Source: Rachicladosporium sp. CCFEE 5018 (lineage: Eukaryota; Ascomycota; Dothideomycetes; Cladosporiales; Cladosporiaceae). From it: a stretch of DNA of 64,000 nucleotides. Shown here piece by piece: positions 48,779-60,499 of the stretch. The notes beneath the pieces are model-generated. The model saw only the letters and a list, made by a program, of their open reading frames with translations. It was not told the DNA's origin and searched no databases. The stretch covers positions 1,527,219 to 1,591,218 of the forward strand of contig KZ111143.1 in the NCBI GenBank assembly GCA_002077045.2. The letters run 5' to 3'. The position numbers and the translations under genes were made by a program. Numbering within the stretch: the first letter of the stretch is position 1; each line of letters starts with the position of its first letter.

Positions 48779-50915
48779 ATGCGCACCGCCCTATCCGCCG
48801 GTCGAGCCTGCTCAAAGTTCTCTAGCCAAACAGTCCGGCCCCAGGTCCTAAGACACATCCAGTACTCTCTACACAGCGGACGAAGCACACGAGGGTTCTC
48901 AAATTGGCAGCAAGCCAGATACATCTTCAGGAGACCACCATCAGCAGTCAAGGGAGGCACAGCACTCGCAGCAGCCCTCAGCCCAACAGCCTTTGTCTCG
49001 ATCAGCCAGGACGATGAGGACGAAGACGGCAAGACAGGGGAGGAGCGAATGCTAGAAGCTTCGCGGGAAGAGATAGACAACTTTGTGCCAGACTCTTTGC
49101 GCGGATCAAAAGTCTTCAGAGTCTCGATATGGCGTTTCTTCGATCACTGGATAATCGAACCCTTAGCGACAGGTTTCCGCTTCCTCCACTTGGTTTTCAT
49201 ATTCGTCCCAGTCATAGTCACGATCCCGATCATCTACTTCGGCGGCCGAATACCAACTCGAGACAACGAGCGCGCGGGGACGATATGGTGGTATGGTTTC
49301 CTCGTCTCGTCTATGGAGCGCGCAGGCGCGGCGTTCATCAAGCTAGGACAATGGGCGGCGAGTAGGACGGACATCTTCCCTACGGAGATGTGCGCCATCA
49401 TGTCTTCATTGCACTCCAACGCGCCGGCGCACTCGCTGAAGGTTACGAAGCAGACGATCGAGAAGGCGTTCAAGAGGAAGTTCGAGGAGATTTTTGAGGA
49501 GTTTCAGGAGACGCCGTTGGGTGTTGGGGCCATTGCGCAGGTCTATAAAGCGAAGCTGAAGCCGGATATGCATATGGTGGACGAGTCGGATGTGCTTGAG
49601 CCGCAGACACTACGGCAAAGGGCCATGAAGACGGTTGATCCGTTGCTGAAGAGCACGCCGCAGCGAGTACCATCAAACTACGTTGCTATTAAAGTGCTGC
49701 ACCCGAGCATCGAGCGAGTAGTCCGGCGAGATCTGAAAATCATGGCCTTCTTCGCGAGCCTCATCAACGCGATCCCTACAATGGAATGGCTCTCCTTCCC
49801 CGACGAAGTCCAGCAATTCGGCGAAATGATGCGTCTCCAACTAGATATGCGCATCGAGTCCGCGAACCTCACAATCTTCCGCAAGAACTTCCGCAGTAGG
49901 AGCACGGCCTGGTTCCCCTATCCTTACAGCCAGTACACAACCCGGCAAGTAATGGTGGAAGAATTCGCAACGGGAATACCACTGGAAGACTTCCTCCAGA
50001 ATGGCGGCGGCGTCTTTCAAAAAGAGATCGCAGATGAGGGACTAGATGCTTTCTTACACATGCTCCTGATCGATAATTTCATCCACGCCGACCTCCACCC
50101 AGGGAACATAATGGTCCGCTTCTACAAGCCCGTCGACGTGCGGACACACCTTCCCAGCATTCGCCGACGAGCCGAACCGCTGCCAGAAGAGTCCAAAGAC
50201 GTCACAGAGGAGGTCCTCCAACGTCTCCGCCCCCACCGCGGCGCGAAAGACGCCTGGACGTCCACTCTCGCGCAAATCGAACACGAAGGCTACCGGCCCC
50301 AACTCATATTCATCGACGCCGGACTCGTCACGGAACTCAACCACCAAAACCGCGACAACTTCCTTGACCTCTTCAAAGCCATCGCCGAGTTCGATGGGTA
50401 CAAAGCCGGACACTTGATGGTTCAGCGCTGTCGGCAGCCAGACGCGGTTATTGACGGGGAAGTGTTTGCGCTGAGGATGCAGCATTTGGTTCTTGGGGTG
50501 AAGAGCCAGACGTTCGCGTTGGGGAATATAAAGATTGGGGATATTTTGAATGAGGTGCTTGATATGGTCAGGGGACATCATGTGCGACTTGAGGGGGATT
50601 TCGTGAACGTTGTGCTCAGCATATTACTGCTGGAAGGTATTGGGCGATCATTAGATCCGGAGTTGGATTTGTTCTCTGGGTAAGTCCGCCTGACCTCCAG
50701 ACATGTTCTGCGTTGCACATATTAACTCTACCCACAGTGCTCTACCGATCCTCCGCCAGCTCGGGACGAAGGGCTCAACGGCAGAGATGCTGCGATCTGG
50801 TGACCTTTCTATGCTGAAAGTATGGGTCGGGCTAGAGACGCGGAAGTTCCTCCAAGCCAGCGTGGAGAGCGTGGAGTTGTGCGTCAAAGCCGATCAGCTG
50901 TCGCCCAATATATAG
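48779..50915 (+). CDS. ABC1/ADCK (UbiB) family mitochondrial protein, ADCK2/Cqd1-like, copy B
   Basis: Intact duplicate of 3040-5176: exons 48779-50679 and 50738-50915, intron of 58 bp with the same GTAAGT and CACAG signals, 692 residues. All UbiB marks are kept (KLGQ, GVGAIAQVY, VAIKVLHP, HADLHPGN, DAGL). Only scattered amino-acid changes are visible, such as SKVFR for SKGFR and VLHPSIE for VLHPNIE. Most differences are synonymous, so both copies look under constraint. Confidence 0.92.
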
Positions 50916-51464
50916 ACGGTACCCAAACTGCTCGTGGAGTGTCCGCGAGTCATGTCCGTGCGCACATCTCCTTCTGATTGCGCGTTCGGCCCAGCAGCTT
51001 GCCATCTATGCTTCACAACAATGCCCGAGTCTGTGAAATCATCCTTTCTTCATCAGTAGCTTGAACTCGGCAATAAGCTCAGACATCATTGCTTTTAGTT
51101 CGGTTAAGCCGTGAGCCCAGACCAAGGGAAGCTTTAGATATCGCATGCTTGAGGTTATCACGCTGCCGATAGCTCCATCAGTGTGGAAACTTTAGTCCGC
51201 ACTACCCTGCACTCTTCTCTTCCACGCTTCGCCCAAGTAGGTCTACTTCGACATTGATGATGCAGCCCTAGCGGAGCTCGATATGTAAATCAATGGCAGT
51301 CGGCAGGAAAGTACACAACCTCTATTTCCCTTCCTCTGCATCTTGATGTCAAAGCATTGATTCCTCTCCGCGGTACTCTATGACCGAATCCAGCTACAGC
51401 AGCATCAACTACATGACCATTACTACCGCGCAATACTTCTGGCGACCCAGCAGCTCCCGCGAAA
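50916..51464. other. Intergenic, copy B
   Basis: Counterpart of 5177-5754, more diverged than the flanking genes, with several indels between 50930 and 51230. No gene seen. Confidence 0.6.
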
Positions 51465-53194
51465 ATGGCAGCACCTGACCCCGGTCTCGCGCCCCTCACC
51501 GCACCCGCAGTTGACCCCCACAAAGGCTCCATCGCCGCGAAACAAGATGGCGAAATCATTCTCGACGACGAACGCCCCATCGCGCCCGACCAATTCGACG
51601 AGCGCTTCGAAACAGGCAAATACGAGCTCTGGGCCTATTACGCCTACTACATCGGCAACAACGGGCTCACGCTCTTCAACTTCGCGCCTACAGCAGCGCA
51701 GAACTTGCTCTATCAGTATGCCGAGCTGATAGGCGGGGCGGATAACGACATAGTGCATTTCGCTGGCGCGGACAGGACGATAAACTCCGTGGTGCTGTTG
51801 TGCAATGGCATGGCATTCGCAATCCAGATCGTGATATTCCTCATCCTTGGGAGCTACGCGGACTTCGGGACGTTCAGGCCGAACATTCTGATTGTGCTGA
51901 GTATTATTGCGTTCGCGATTGGGTTTGCGTGGCTGGGCGTGCATACGGAGGAGAAATGGCAGACGGGGCTGGGACTGTACATTGTGGGTCTGATAGCCTA
52001 CCAGCTATGCCTGACGTACTGGACTGCGGCGTTCCCGGGGCTGGCGCGAAATACAAGAGAGCTGCGGCAGAGCGCTCAGGCATTCGAAGAGGGGAGCATA
52101 ACGAGAGACCAGTACGATTTCGCGGACAGCATGAAGAGGAACGAGCTGAGCAACGTGGCGTTCTATATCCAGTCGCTGGGCGAGATTGTGATTCTGGCGA
52201 TTATCGTGGGAGTGCTGTTTGGGCTGGATGTGAATGCCAGCGTGGCGAATAACAACTGGGGCTTGTCGGTGCTGATTGCGTTCGCGACTGGGTGTTGGGT
52301 GCTGCTAGCGTTGCCTTGGTTCTTCTTGGAGAAGCGACGACCGGGCCAGGATCCGGGAATGAATATTGTGATCGCTGGATTTTGGCAATTGCGGAGCGCG
52401 GTGACGCAAATCTGGCAATTGAGGCAGAGTCTCTTTTACCTCATCGGTCAGTCGCCTGGCATGCCCACACATATCACCATCACAGCACTGACACAGCGCA
52501 GGCTACTTCCTCCTCGGCGACTCCCTGAACACAACCGTCACCGTCATCGCCACGCTGCAGAACTCCATTGTAGCCTACAATACGCTGCAACTCACATACC
52601 TCCTCTTAGTCGGTATCGCCACGCAAGCCATCGGGATCTGGACGTTTTGGCACATTCAGAAGCGCTACCGGCTCTCGACAAAAACGATGTTCAACGCCAT
52701 AGCCGTGGGTATCATCCTACTCGACGGCTGGGGTATGATTGGTATTTGGACTACTAAATTCGGCTTCCACAACCTCTGGGAGGTGTGGGTGTACCAAGTC
52801 TTCTACGGGCTTTTCGTAAGTTCTCGCTTCCCATCTGCTCACTAGAATGTGCAGGGCTGACTGAATGCTGTAGGTATGTCCCTGGTACAGCTACTCCCAG
52901 ACCATGATCTCGGAAGTCACGCCGCGCGGGAAGGAGTTCCTCTTCTTCTCGCTCTTTTCTATCATCGGGAAGACGAGCTCGTTCATCGGACCGCTCGTGA
53001 GCTCTGCCATCATCGATGCGAGTCCCAGCAAGAACAACAGCACGCCTTTTTACTTCCTGTTTGGGCTGAGTCTGGCGAGCTTCTTGTTTCTGCTGTTCTT
53101 CGTGGATTTGAAGAAGAGTCGGATTGAGCAGCAGGCATTTTTGGAGAGGGAAGCGGAGAAGAAGAAGAGGCTTAGGCCGGATGGGATGAGTTAG
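51465..53194 (+). CDS. ATG22: Autophagy-related protein 22-like vacuolar MFS transporter, copy B
   Basis: Intact duplicate of 5755-7485. Exons 51465-52446, 52502-52815 and 52874-53194, 538 residues, same phases; intron 1 is 55 bp against 56 in copy A. Changes are few (YIGNNGLT for YIGKNGLT, LFGLDVN for LFWLDVN, KKRLRPDGMS at the C-terminus). If intron 1 is left unspliced the frame continues to 52757 with nonsense sequence, so the spliced model is clearly correct. Confidence 0.92.
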
Positions 53195-53643
53195 TAGTGA
53201 AGCAAGTAGTGCTACGATCGCTTGTGTCTTCTGGACCTCAATCCCATTACCTCGGATCATGCGAAGCGTCCGATCTTCATCGCTTCCGCCTAAGGTGATT
53301 GCTCATTAGACACAACGCCGGCTTGGTCTACTCATATCCTGTTGGCCATGTGCATATAGCCGGTCTCGGACCAAGATTTCTCCGCAGAACGCCGCTCTCT
53401 CCCCGTCCAGCACCCCGCCAACTCCACCATGACGTTCAACAACAGACAGGTAAATGACGGGAGTTCATATCGCGGCAATATGAGAGAATCAATTTACCGG
53501 CACCGTACCAAGTAAGTATTCAAAAGTTCTGCCTTTGTATGTTCCTTGCCCGTCTCGTCCCAAAAGTTCCCAGACGTTCTCCTTACGCCTCGATCTACCG
53601 TCCAACATCTCTCTTAGTGCAGCGTTCAGCACTCTACACCACA
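53195..53643. other. Intergenic with left inversion breakpoint, copy B
   Basis: Sequence up to about 53341 has no clear match in the inverted block; from 53342 it matches the reverse complement of copy A below 12611. It contains the dehydrogenase promoter and the possible upstream start at 53539. Confidence 0.5.
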
Positions 53644-54880
53644 ATGTCCAAATTCACCCTCAAATGGGGCATTCTCGCCACCGGCGGCATTGCCGAGACC
53701 TTCGCCCGCGATCTTTGGCCAAACCCAGAGACGCGTGATGTCAAGGACGTCGAGCACAAGGTCGTAGCAGCCGCGTCCTCGAGCTCGAAAAGCCGCGCAG
53801 AGGATTTTTTGAAAGAAGTCCGCGGTGTCGAGGGAGCGAAGGCATATGGCTCGTACAAAGAGCTGGCTAATGACCCAAATGTGGATATTATCTACGTCGC
53901 GACGCCGCATAGCCATCACTACCAGAACGTGAGATTGTGTTTGGAGGCTGGGAAGAACGTGCTGTGTGAGAAGGCGTTTACGACGAATGCGAAGCAGTTG
54001 GAGGAATTGATCAAGGTTGCGAAGGAGAAGAAGCTTTTCCTCATGGAAGCCGTTCGTCCATCTCACCCAAAGGCCCCGTCCATGTTACTAATACGATAAC
54101 TAGGTCTGGACCCGCTACTTCCCCCTCTCAATCCAAGTCCGCGAATGGATAACCTCCGGCAAGATCGGCCCCGTGTACCGTACCTTCGCCGATCTCAGCA
54201 TGGCCATGCCCCCAGAAGACACCTTCAAAGATAACCACCGCATGGTGAACCCCGCGCTAGCAGGCGGCGCGCTCTTAGATCTAGGAATCTACTCCCTAAC
54301 CTGGATTTTCCAAACGCTCTACACCACACAAAAGAAGCCGCAAGCACCTTCGCTCTTGACTGCTGTAAGAAAATACAGGACTGGCATTGATGAGCAAACG
54401 ACCATGCTACTCAATTTCCCGCGCGAGGATGGAGGGGAGGCGCACGGCATCGCAACCACCTCCTTCCGCGTAGACGGCGACCCCGACGGCAAAGCCTCCG
54501 CCGGGCCCAGCATCCGCATCCAAGGTGCCAAAGGCGAAATTCAAGTTTTCCACCCGGCTTTCAGACCCACAAAAACAAAGTTGATCCTCAAGGACGGCAC
54601 AGTGGAGGAGAAAGACTGGGACTTCCCCGGTCCGGGCAAGGGCAGCGGCTGGAAGAACGGTTTCGGCGGTACGTTCCAGGAAGAGGGCGAAGGGCAGGGG
54701 ATGTACTGGGAGGCGGATGAGTGTGCGTATGCGCTTAGGGATGGGCGGAAAGAGGGGAAGTATGAGAGTCTGGAGGAGAGTTTGGTGATTATGAGGACGA
54801 TGGATGAGGTGAGGAAGCAGGGTGGTGTGAAGTTCCCGGATAAGATCGAGACGACGGATTATCCCGTGGATTTGAACTAG
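53644..54880 (+). CDS. Gfo/Idh/MocA-family NAD(P) dehydrogenase, copy B
   Basis: Intact duplicate of 11067-12303, on the opposite strand. Exons 53644-54051 and 54104-54880, 52-bp intron (GTTCGT to CTAG, branch in CTAATACGATAAC), 394 residues. Motifs as in copy A (ILATGGIAE, CEKAFTTNAKQ, GGALLDLGIYSL). An in-frame upstream ATG at 53539 would add 35 residues (MFLARLVPKVPRR...) without acidic residues, resembling a mitochondrial presequence; the copy A extension starts similarly but differs a lot, as a leader or UTR would. Confidence 0.88.
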
Positions 54881-54898
54881 ACGACCGTCGAGTGTGTA

Positions 54899-55513
54899 TC
54901 AGCTATAATACTTCGGCTCCTCAGCTCTCGACCAGTCAGCAAGCTCCTTCCTGCCGTACCGTTCCTCCCACTCCGTTCTGAGCATACCGAGGGAGAAGTC
55001 ATCATACCACTGTCCTCGGAACCACACAAACTCCCTTCTACACCCCTCAACCACAAACCCTAGTCGTTCATACAACTTCTTCGCTCCAGGATTGTACCCG
55101 AATACACTGATATTCAGCCGATGCAAACCCCTAACCTCAAACCCCCACCGCAGCGCCCACTCAATAGCCTCACTCCCATACCCCTTCCCCTGAAAGTCAG
55201 GCAGAACGTCAATGGCGATGGTCGAGTGATTGTGCTGCGCGTGGCTGGGCTTCAAGGCGTCGAAGTGCAATACACCTACTGTCTTCGAGGGGTCTTCGAG
55301 CAGGCAGAACACGACGCCGAGCATGGTTTCGTCGGCGACGTGTTTCTGGTAATCTGAGGCGTTCTTGGCGTTTTGGGGACGGGAGATGGAGAAATTGGAG
55401 TTGGCGTAGCCGAAAGGGTCTTGCTGAATGGCCAGAAAGAAGTCGTTGTCCTGAGGCGTCTCTACGGCGCGGTAGAGCAGGCGGGAGGACTGAAAGGGGT
55501 GGAGCGCGGCCAT
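54899..55513 (-). CDS. GNAT N-acetyltransferase (RimJ/RimL-type), copy B, intact
   Basis: A 204-residue acetyltransferase of the GNAT fold; it would transfer acetyl from acetyl-CoA to an amine of unknown identity. The N-terminal strand reads FQSSRLLYRAVETPQDNDFF; the acetyl-CoA loop is DFQGKGYGSEAIEWAL (Q-x-x-G-x-G), followed by RLNISVFGYNPGAKKLYERLGFV, the Asn and Tyr helix typical of the RimJ/RimL group, and an FVWFRGQWYDDFSLGML ending. This is the functional counterpart of the broken gene at 10435-11048. The stop lies 18 bases from the dehydrogenase stop, so the two genes are tightly convergent, as in copy A. Confidence 0.9.
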   Translation of the reverse strand: MAALHPFQSSRLLYRAVETPQDNDFFLAIQQDPFGYANSNFSISRPQNAKNASDYQKHVADETMLGVVFCLLEDPSKTVGVLHFDALKPSHAQHNHSTIAIDVLPDFQGKGYGSEAIEWALRWGFEVRGLHRLNISVFGYNPGAKKLYERLGFVVEGCRREFVWFRGQWYDDFSLGMLRTEWEERYGRKELADWSRAEEPKYYS

Positions 55514-56128
55514 TGCGGTTACGGTGGTGTTTCAAGTGTACACGACGAGCGGCGTCGTCGAAGCCAGAAGTCGACTATAGCGAGGGCGATATCCTTACGC
55601 CAGGGTGCAACTGCTAAGCACAGAGTCCTGCAGTGGATAGAACACTCCTTTCTCTCTTCGTAAGCCAGTAGTTTCGGTCGACTGCTGTGGTGCTGTTGAT
55701 CAATGCCAGGGAGTACCGTGTACAGCTCTAGAGACGGCAGCGATTAGGTGGGTAATTCCCCACTGGTACGTCGACTGTGTGGCTGTGTACCTCTCGAGAA
55801 GCAGTCGGCTGCGTGTCCTGAGTATATAATTCAGATATTGGGCAGAATCCTTGATGTCGTTCCAGCCTCGCCTGCCTAATCGAGTCTAGCAGCCAAGACC
55901 AAGCTTCAGCGGTGTCCCTTTCTGCAAGCCCTCAAAGATTCAGCTTAGTACTCGCATAGCGAAGTCGACTGTTGCAATAAGGCGTCTAAGTGGGCCCGGA
56001 TGACAAAGCAGCTGGACGGCTCCACAGTACTGCCCAGATCGCCGCAACGCAAAGGCTTGCGTCCAGGTTGGTTTCGACAAACGGAGTACAATGTGCATCT
56101 TTCCAGTACCTCCAGCAACACGCGCACC
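55514..56128. other. Intergenic between GNAT and Nca2, copy B
   Basis: Reverse counterpart of 9903-10434, similar in sequence. No gene seen. Confidence 0.6.
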
Positions 56129-58159
56129 TCAAAAGTACCCCCCATAGGCCCACCTAATCCTCTCAACTCCCTTCGTCTGCCTCTCAACCCCACTCCTCAC
56201 ATCACAAACCTCTTCAAGATCCTCCCCAAACTCCCTCAAAACCTGCGTCGGCATCAACCTGCCAGCTTCCTGCCGTAGCACATGCGCTTCACACAACAAC
56301 AGCCCCTGGTCCTTGTAATACAGCTCCCCGAACTCCGTCGGAACGCTGTTCGACAAAATGCGGTCGATGTTTCTCAGCTGCCGCAGCATCTTGCCTTTCT
56401 TGCCAGACGAGCGGAGACTGTGTTTGTTGCTGAAGGATGTGCGGAGCCAGGATGTGAGGTAGTAGGTTATTAGCAATCCGGGCGTGAGGCCGATGAAACC
56501 GAAGACTAGTTCTTGGGATTTGAGCAGGGAGTCTATACCCCCGATCGCGACTTCGACGTCTACTTTAGTTTTCTGCACTTGTATAAGCAGTGCGCGGATG
56601 AGGTTACCGCGGATGGTGCCCATAAAGGGCGATTGGAGGTCTTTTTCGTAGGCTTTCAGGACTGGTGTTAGATCGCCTTCGCGAACTTTGAGGCGGAGGT
56701 CAGCGATCTCGGTCTCGGTCATACAGGCTGAGGAGCCCGTGGCGTTCGCCGGATTATCGACGGCGAAGTCTACGACCATGCGCTCCAGGCTCTCGCGGTC
56801 GCCTTCTAGCGAGCGCTTAGACATTATGCTTACTTCGGAGCCTTCGTCGTGGCGAATTGTGGAGAGGACTTTCTTTGTGGGTTCGAGAACCCAGTTCTGG
56901 AAGAAGTCGAGGGTTGTTGTGCCGAAGTCTTGGATCCATTGCAGGATCTCGGCTTGTCTGTTGGCGACTAAGCGAAGGATGGTGGTAGAGGAGAGAAGAC
57001 CGACCGTGAGAGGCAGCCAGTATCGGACGAGGCGGGCAGGCTTGCCGTGCTTGCGGACTGCAAGGGCTGAGGTTTCGGAGTATTGTGGTAGTGCGAGTGC
57101 CAGGACTCGACTGAGTCTTTCTGCCACTGCCTGCGGGGCGAGACCGCTCGCATCGCTTTCTGCATCGAGCTCCAGTATTTCGCCATCATACAACGGATCA
57201 TCTTCAGTCAGATCTGCAATTGCAGCATCAAACTTGTCCACAGGTGTCTCCGCATCCCCAGCCTTCGCAAGCACCGCTTCCATCAACGCGACATTCCTTG
57301 CCACGGAGCTCTTCCACTTCGTCTGGACATCCTGCGTGCCTGGCGAAGCTAGCCCGCCTCCGTGTGCGCTTTCATTCGCCAGACCCTCACCAAGAAGCAC
57401 CCCGAGCGCGTTGGCGAGTCTTAGCCTCACTTTCTTCAGCGCACTTTGTTTCCGGCGCACCTCACTCCGTATCCTCGTCACCGGGCTGAGGGCCTGCTTT
57501 TGCACCTCTGCTATGCTCTTCTCCCTGATCACCCTCCGGACAAGCCCGTAGAACTGCTGCCACTGCTTCGTGACTGACTGCTGCGCATCTGCTCTTGCGC
57601 CTGTAATGCTGAAGTCCTCACTCCTCTGTCTCACATCCACCCACACTGCGTTACCCCAGTGCCAGAACCGCTCGGGTGAAGTCTGTAAGCTGTACAGAGC
57701 TGTGTACCTTCGTGATCCGAGCACTTCGTCCCAGTACCAGATGTCATCTGCCAGCGCCACACTCTGATTTAAGATTCGGTCTAGAGCGAGGCCGTAGACT
57801 TGCGTCGTTGCTTTCGCGACTAGCAGCCACTCCAGCTCCCTCTCCACCTCGCTACTCCCTCCCTTGGTTGTCACACTCGCCGTAGCCTCCTCTAACGGCG
57901 ACACGGCCGACAGCGCGAGCTGGATCTGCGCCGGATACAACAGCGCTCGCTTCGCCGAGTAGCCTGTCGACAGAGCGCGTACTGCAGCTTGCAAGGCCAG
58001 GACTCGCGCAGGGAGCGTGGGAGTGTGTCCATCGTCGTCAGCTGCGAAGAGCTCAACTTTGCGGTCGGCTTGAGCGGAGGACGCTGAGGGTAGATCGGCG
58101 AGCTGTAGGCGGTCTAGCTGCGCGTCGATGCGTCGGCAGTGGTCTGCTACGAAAGTCAT
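56129..58159 (-). CDS. NCA2: Nuclear control of ATPase protein 2 (Nca2) family, copy B
   Basis: Intact duplicate of 7872-9902, inverted. 676 residues from the ATG at 58159 (MTFVADHC). Changes relative to copy A are scattered (EEEGHTPTIP to DDDGHTPTLP, AGDVETPVDRF to AGDAETPVDKF), while the C-terminal half from ILQWIQDFG to the membrane segment is almost unchanged. The upstream open frame to 58201 is not conserved and is left out. Confidence 0.88.
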   Translation of the reverse strand: MTFVADHCRRIDAQLDRLQLADLPSASSAQADRKVELFAADDDGHTPTLPARVLALQAAVRALSTGYSAKRALLYPAQIQLALSAVSPLEEATASVTTKGGSSEVERELEWLLVAKATTQVYGLALDRILNQSVALADDIWYWDEVLGSRRYTALYSLQTSPERFWHWGNAVWVDVRQRSEDFSITGARADAQQSVTKQWQQFYGLVRRVIREKSIAEVQKQALSPVTRIRSEVRRKQSALKKVRLRLANALGVLLGEGLANESAHGGGLASPGTQDVQTKWKSSVARNVALMEAVLAKAGDAETPVDKFDAAIADLTEDDPLYDGEILELDAESDASGLAPQAVAERLSRVLALALPQYSETSALAVRKHGKPARLVRYWLPLTVGLLSSTTILRLVANRQAEILQWIQDFGTTTLDFFQNWVLEPTKKVLSTIRHDEGSEVSIMSKRSLEGDRESLERMVVDFAVDNPANATGSSACMTETEIADLRLKVREGDLTPVLKAYEKDLQSPFMGTIRGNLIRALLIQVQKTKVDVEVAIGGIDSLLKSQELVFGFIGLTPGLLITYYLTSWLRTSFSNKHSLRSSGKKGKMLRQLRNIDRILSNSVPTEFGELYYKDQGLLLCEAHVLRQEAGRLMPTQVLREFGEDLEEVCDVRSGVERQTKGVERIRWAYGGYF

Positions 58160-58885
58160 GGTCTCGGGAGTGCCTTGGGGGCTGGGGTGCGAGCAGAGCA
58201 AGGAGAGCAGACGGGGTGGAAGACTGCTTAGGTAGTCATGCTGGGTGGTGTTCTTGGGCTACGAGTGACTTGTGCAGTGAAACACGATCGCGCGACTGTG
58301 AGACGCGCAGTAGTCGGCGGATACTGGTGATGGTTCAACTGTGTTCATATTGAAAGTGCAGGGCCATGATGGGAGTAGCTCATTTGCACAGTGACGTAGG
58401 TTCCTCCGAGTCGCGTGCTGTCTCACCAAGACAACCTCAACATCTCTCGAACGATGTCGGTCCACTATACTGACTGGTGATCGAGTAACTGACAAGCGCG
58501 GACGATCTAGATAGCGATGTCCAATTTCGGGCGCCAGACAAGGATCAGTAAAATATCATCGATGGCCGTTTGCCATCGAGAATGCTTTCGCGATACATTT
58601 CCGACCCGTCGCTGCACAAATGGTATCTACGCGACAAATCTCATCAAGCACGCGAAATGGAAACCCCCAGGGTTTAAACGTCTGATGTGACAGAAGACTA
58701 CTTAGGTTGCATCTCTGCCCAGGCGATGATGTGTCAACGACGTGCTGATAAGGGAACTCCATACTACATAAGGTAGGGCTGCTTGGCTCCGGCATCGCTC
58801 CACCTGCTCGTCGAGATTCACATAGTCAACCAAGAACCATTCAACTACAAACGCAAGCCAGACCTCACCGAATCAAAGCAGGAAG
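58160..58885. other. Intergenic with right inversion breakpoint, copy B
   Basis: Divergent region between Nca2 (-) and the ACC deaminase remnant (+). From about 58690 it matches 13060-13244 of copy A. The stretch 58250-58680 has no evident match in copy A. No gene seen. Confidence 0.5.
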
Positions 58886-60089
58886 ATGCCTTCAGCTACC
58901 TCCTCAACCCCAGCATACGTAGAAACCCTCTCCCGCATCCCCAAAGAATCCTTTCTCTTTGGTCCATCGCCAATTCAATACCTTCCGAGACTAACCGCGG
59001 AACTCGGCTGCAAAGTCGAAATCTACGCCAAACGCGAAGACTGCAATTCCGGCCTCGCCTACGGCAACAACAAAGTCCGCAAACTTGTTGGTTTCTGAGG
59101 CATAAAGAACACTTGAGACTATGCACAAGGTGCATGGCACGGAGCAAACCACCAAGACTGGTATACCTACCATAACATCTCAGATAGTCTTGCAATGATC
59201 ATCGCTTCACAATCAACCAAAACTCGAATATCTAGTTGCAGACGCCAAGTCCAAGCACGCCACCCACTTAGTCTCAGTCGGCGGCGTGGCATCGAATCAC
59301 ACCCGCGCCGTGACAGCCACCGCTGTCGCCTCGGGGCTGAGAGCCGTGACCGTGCAGGAGAAATGGGTTCCCATCGATCCGCCGCTGTATGATCAAACGG
59401 GGAATATTTTGCTTTCGCGTCTTATGGGTGGCGATGTGAGATTGAACGACGAGCCGTTCCACATTGGGCATAAGACCGCCACGCAGGAAGCTTTTGCTGA
59501 GATTGAGAAAGCTAGAGGCAAGCCTTACTACATACCCGCTGGGGCTTCTGACCATGAGCTCGGGGGCTTGGGCTTCGTGAATTTTGTCGTCGAGCTTGCT
59601 GAGCAGGAAGAGGCTCAGAAGCTGCCGTTCTTCGACACTTTGCTCGTTTGCTCCGTCACTGGCTCGTCTCATGCCGGGCTTATCGTTGGCGCTGTAGCTG
59701 AGGGTCGCGGGAGGAAAGTCATCGGCATAGATGCTAGTGGCAAGCCGGCTGAGACGAAAGCCCAAGTCTCCCGAATCGCGCGCAATACCGCTAAGCTGCT
59801 TGACGACACGCTGGAGATACCTGACGAAGCCATCGTGCTGGATGAGAGGTTCCACGCTGGCATCTACGGGATCCCAGGGCCCGGTACTATTGAGGCTATG
59901 AAATTTGCGGCGAGGACTGATGCGCTGATTACGGATCCTGTTTATGAAGGCAAGAGTATGGATGGTATGAGAAAGCTGATTACGGAGGGGACTATCAAGC
60001 CGGGAAGTAATGTGCTGTATGTGCATTTGGGAGGGCAGCCGGCGCTGAATGCGTACTCGAGCTATTTTGGCGCTGAGGAGTTGAAGTAG
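58886..60089 (+). pseudogene. ACC deaminase, copy B, interrupted by a 139-bp insertion
   Basis: Without the insertion (59086-59224) the gene would be the same length as copy A (354 codons). As it stands the frame stops at 59098, after GNNKVRKLVGF. The part downstream is open from 59225 to 60089. It keeps the Tyr, Tyr-Glu and Leu positions but has VASNHTR instead of VQSNHTR, losing a Gln conserved in the family. A spliced reading is possible: GTTTCT at 59091 to TTGCAG at 59241 would keep the frame and replace eight residues by four (KLV-DAK). That donor is weak and the deleted part lies next to the PLP lysine, so loss of function is more likely. Confidence 0.82.
59086..59224. mobile_element. 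139-bp insertion with 5-bp direct repeats (MITE-like or introner-like)
   Basis: Present in copy B only. It is bounded by AAACT at 59081-59085 and again at 59220-59224, consistent with a target-site duplication. A 6-bp inverted repeat (TTGGTT at 59088-59093, AACCAA at 59215-59220) sits at the ends. It is too short to code for anything. The type is not established: a small non-autonomous transposon, an introner-like element, or filler from DNA repair. Confidence 0.5.
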
Positions 60090-60499
60090 TCGGTCCGTAT
60101 TGGCCGATCCCAACTTTTACCTTACGCACCTTCTCGGACTCTTTCTTGATTGCAGCATCACAGCGGTACGTATGGCGAAATCCCAAAGCGACCATTGCAG
60201 CGACCGCAGTATCCCCCGTTTTTGTCATAATTTGGCATGGCCGTGCCCATATCCGCCGTACAACGACATGTATTTCCCCCAACAATGTCGAGATCTAGGC
60301 TTTGATAGCCTCGTTTTGGTTTGTTGAGCAGCATGAACAGCAAGTCGGGAGTCAGTGCGGTGGGTGCCGCATCATAGCTGCATACCTTATATATTAGTCT
60401 CGACAGTACAGTTCCGTGTGTCGAACAACTGCTAATAGGGTGGCACTCATAGGATAGTTTCGTTGAACATTTCGTGGTCTAAGGGAAGATCCCGACAAC
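60090..60499. other. Convergent intergenic region, copy B
   Basis: About 410 bp between the ends of the ACC deaminase and amidoligase pseudogenes; largely diverged from 14310-14623. No gene seen. Confidence 0.5.

Larger units (their letters stand above)
53342..58200. repeat. Block inverted between copies (B orientation)
   Basis: Reverse-complement counterpart of about 7.8-12.61 kb: dehydrogenase (+), GNAT (-), Nca2 (-). It is flanked on both sides by sequence collinear with copy A (Atg22 to the left, ACC deaminase to the right), so it is a simple two-breakpoint inversion of about 4.9 kb. Both breakpoints fall in intergenic DNA and no gene is cut. Confidence 0.93.
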
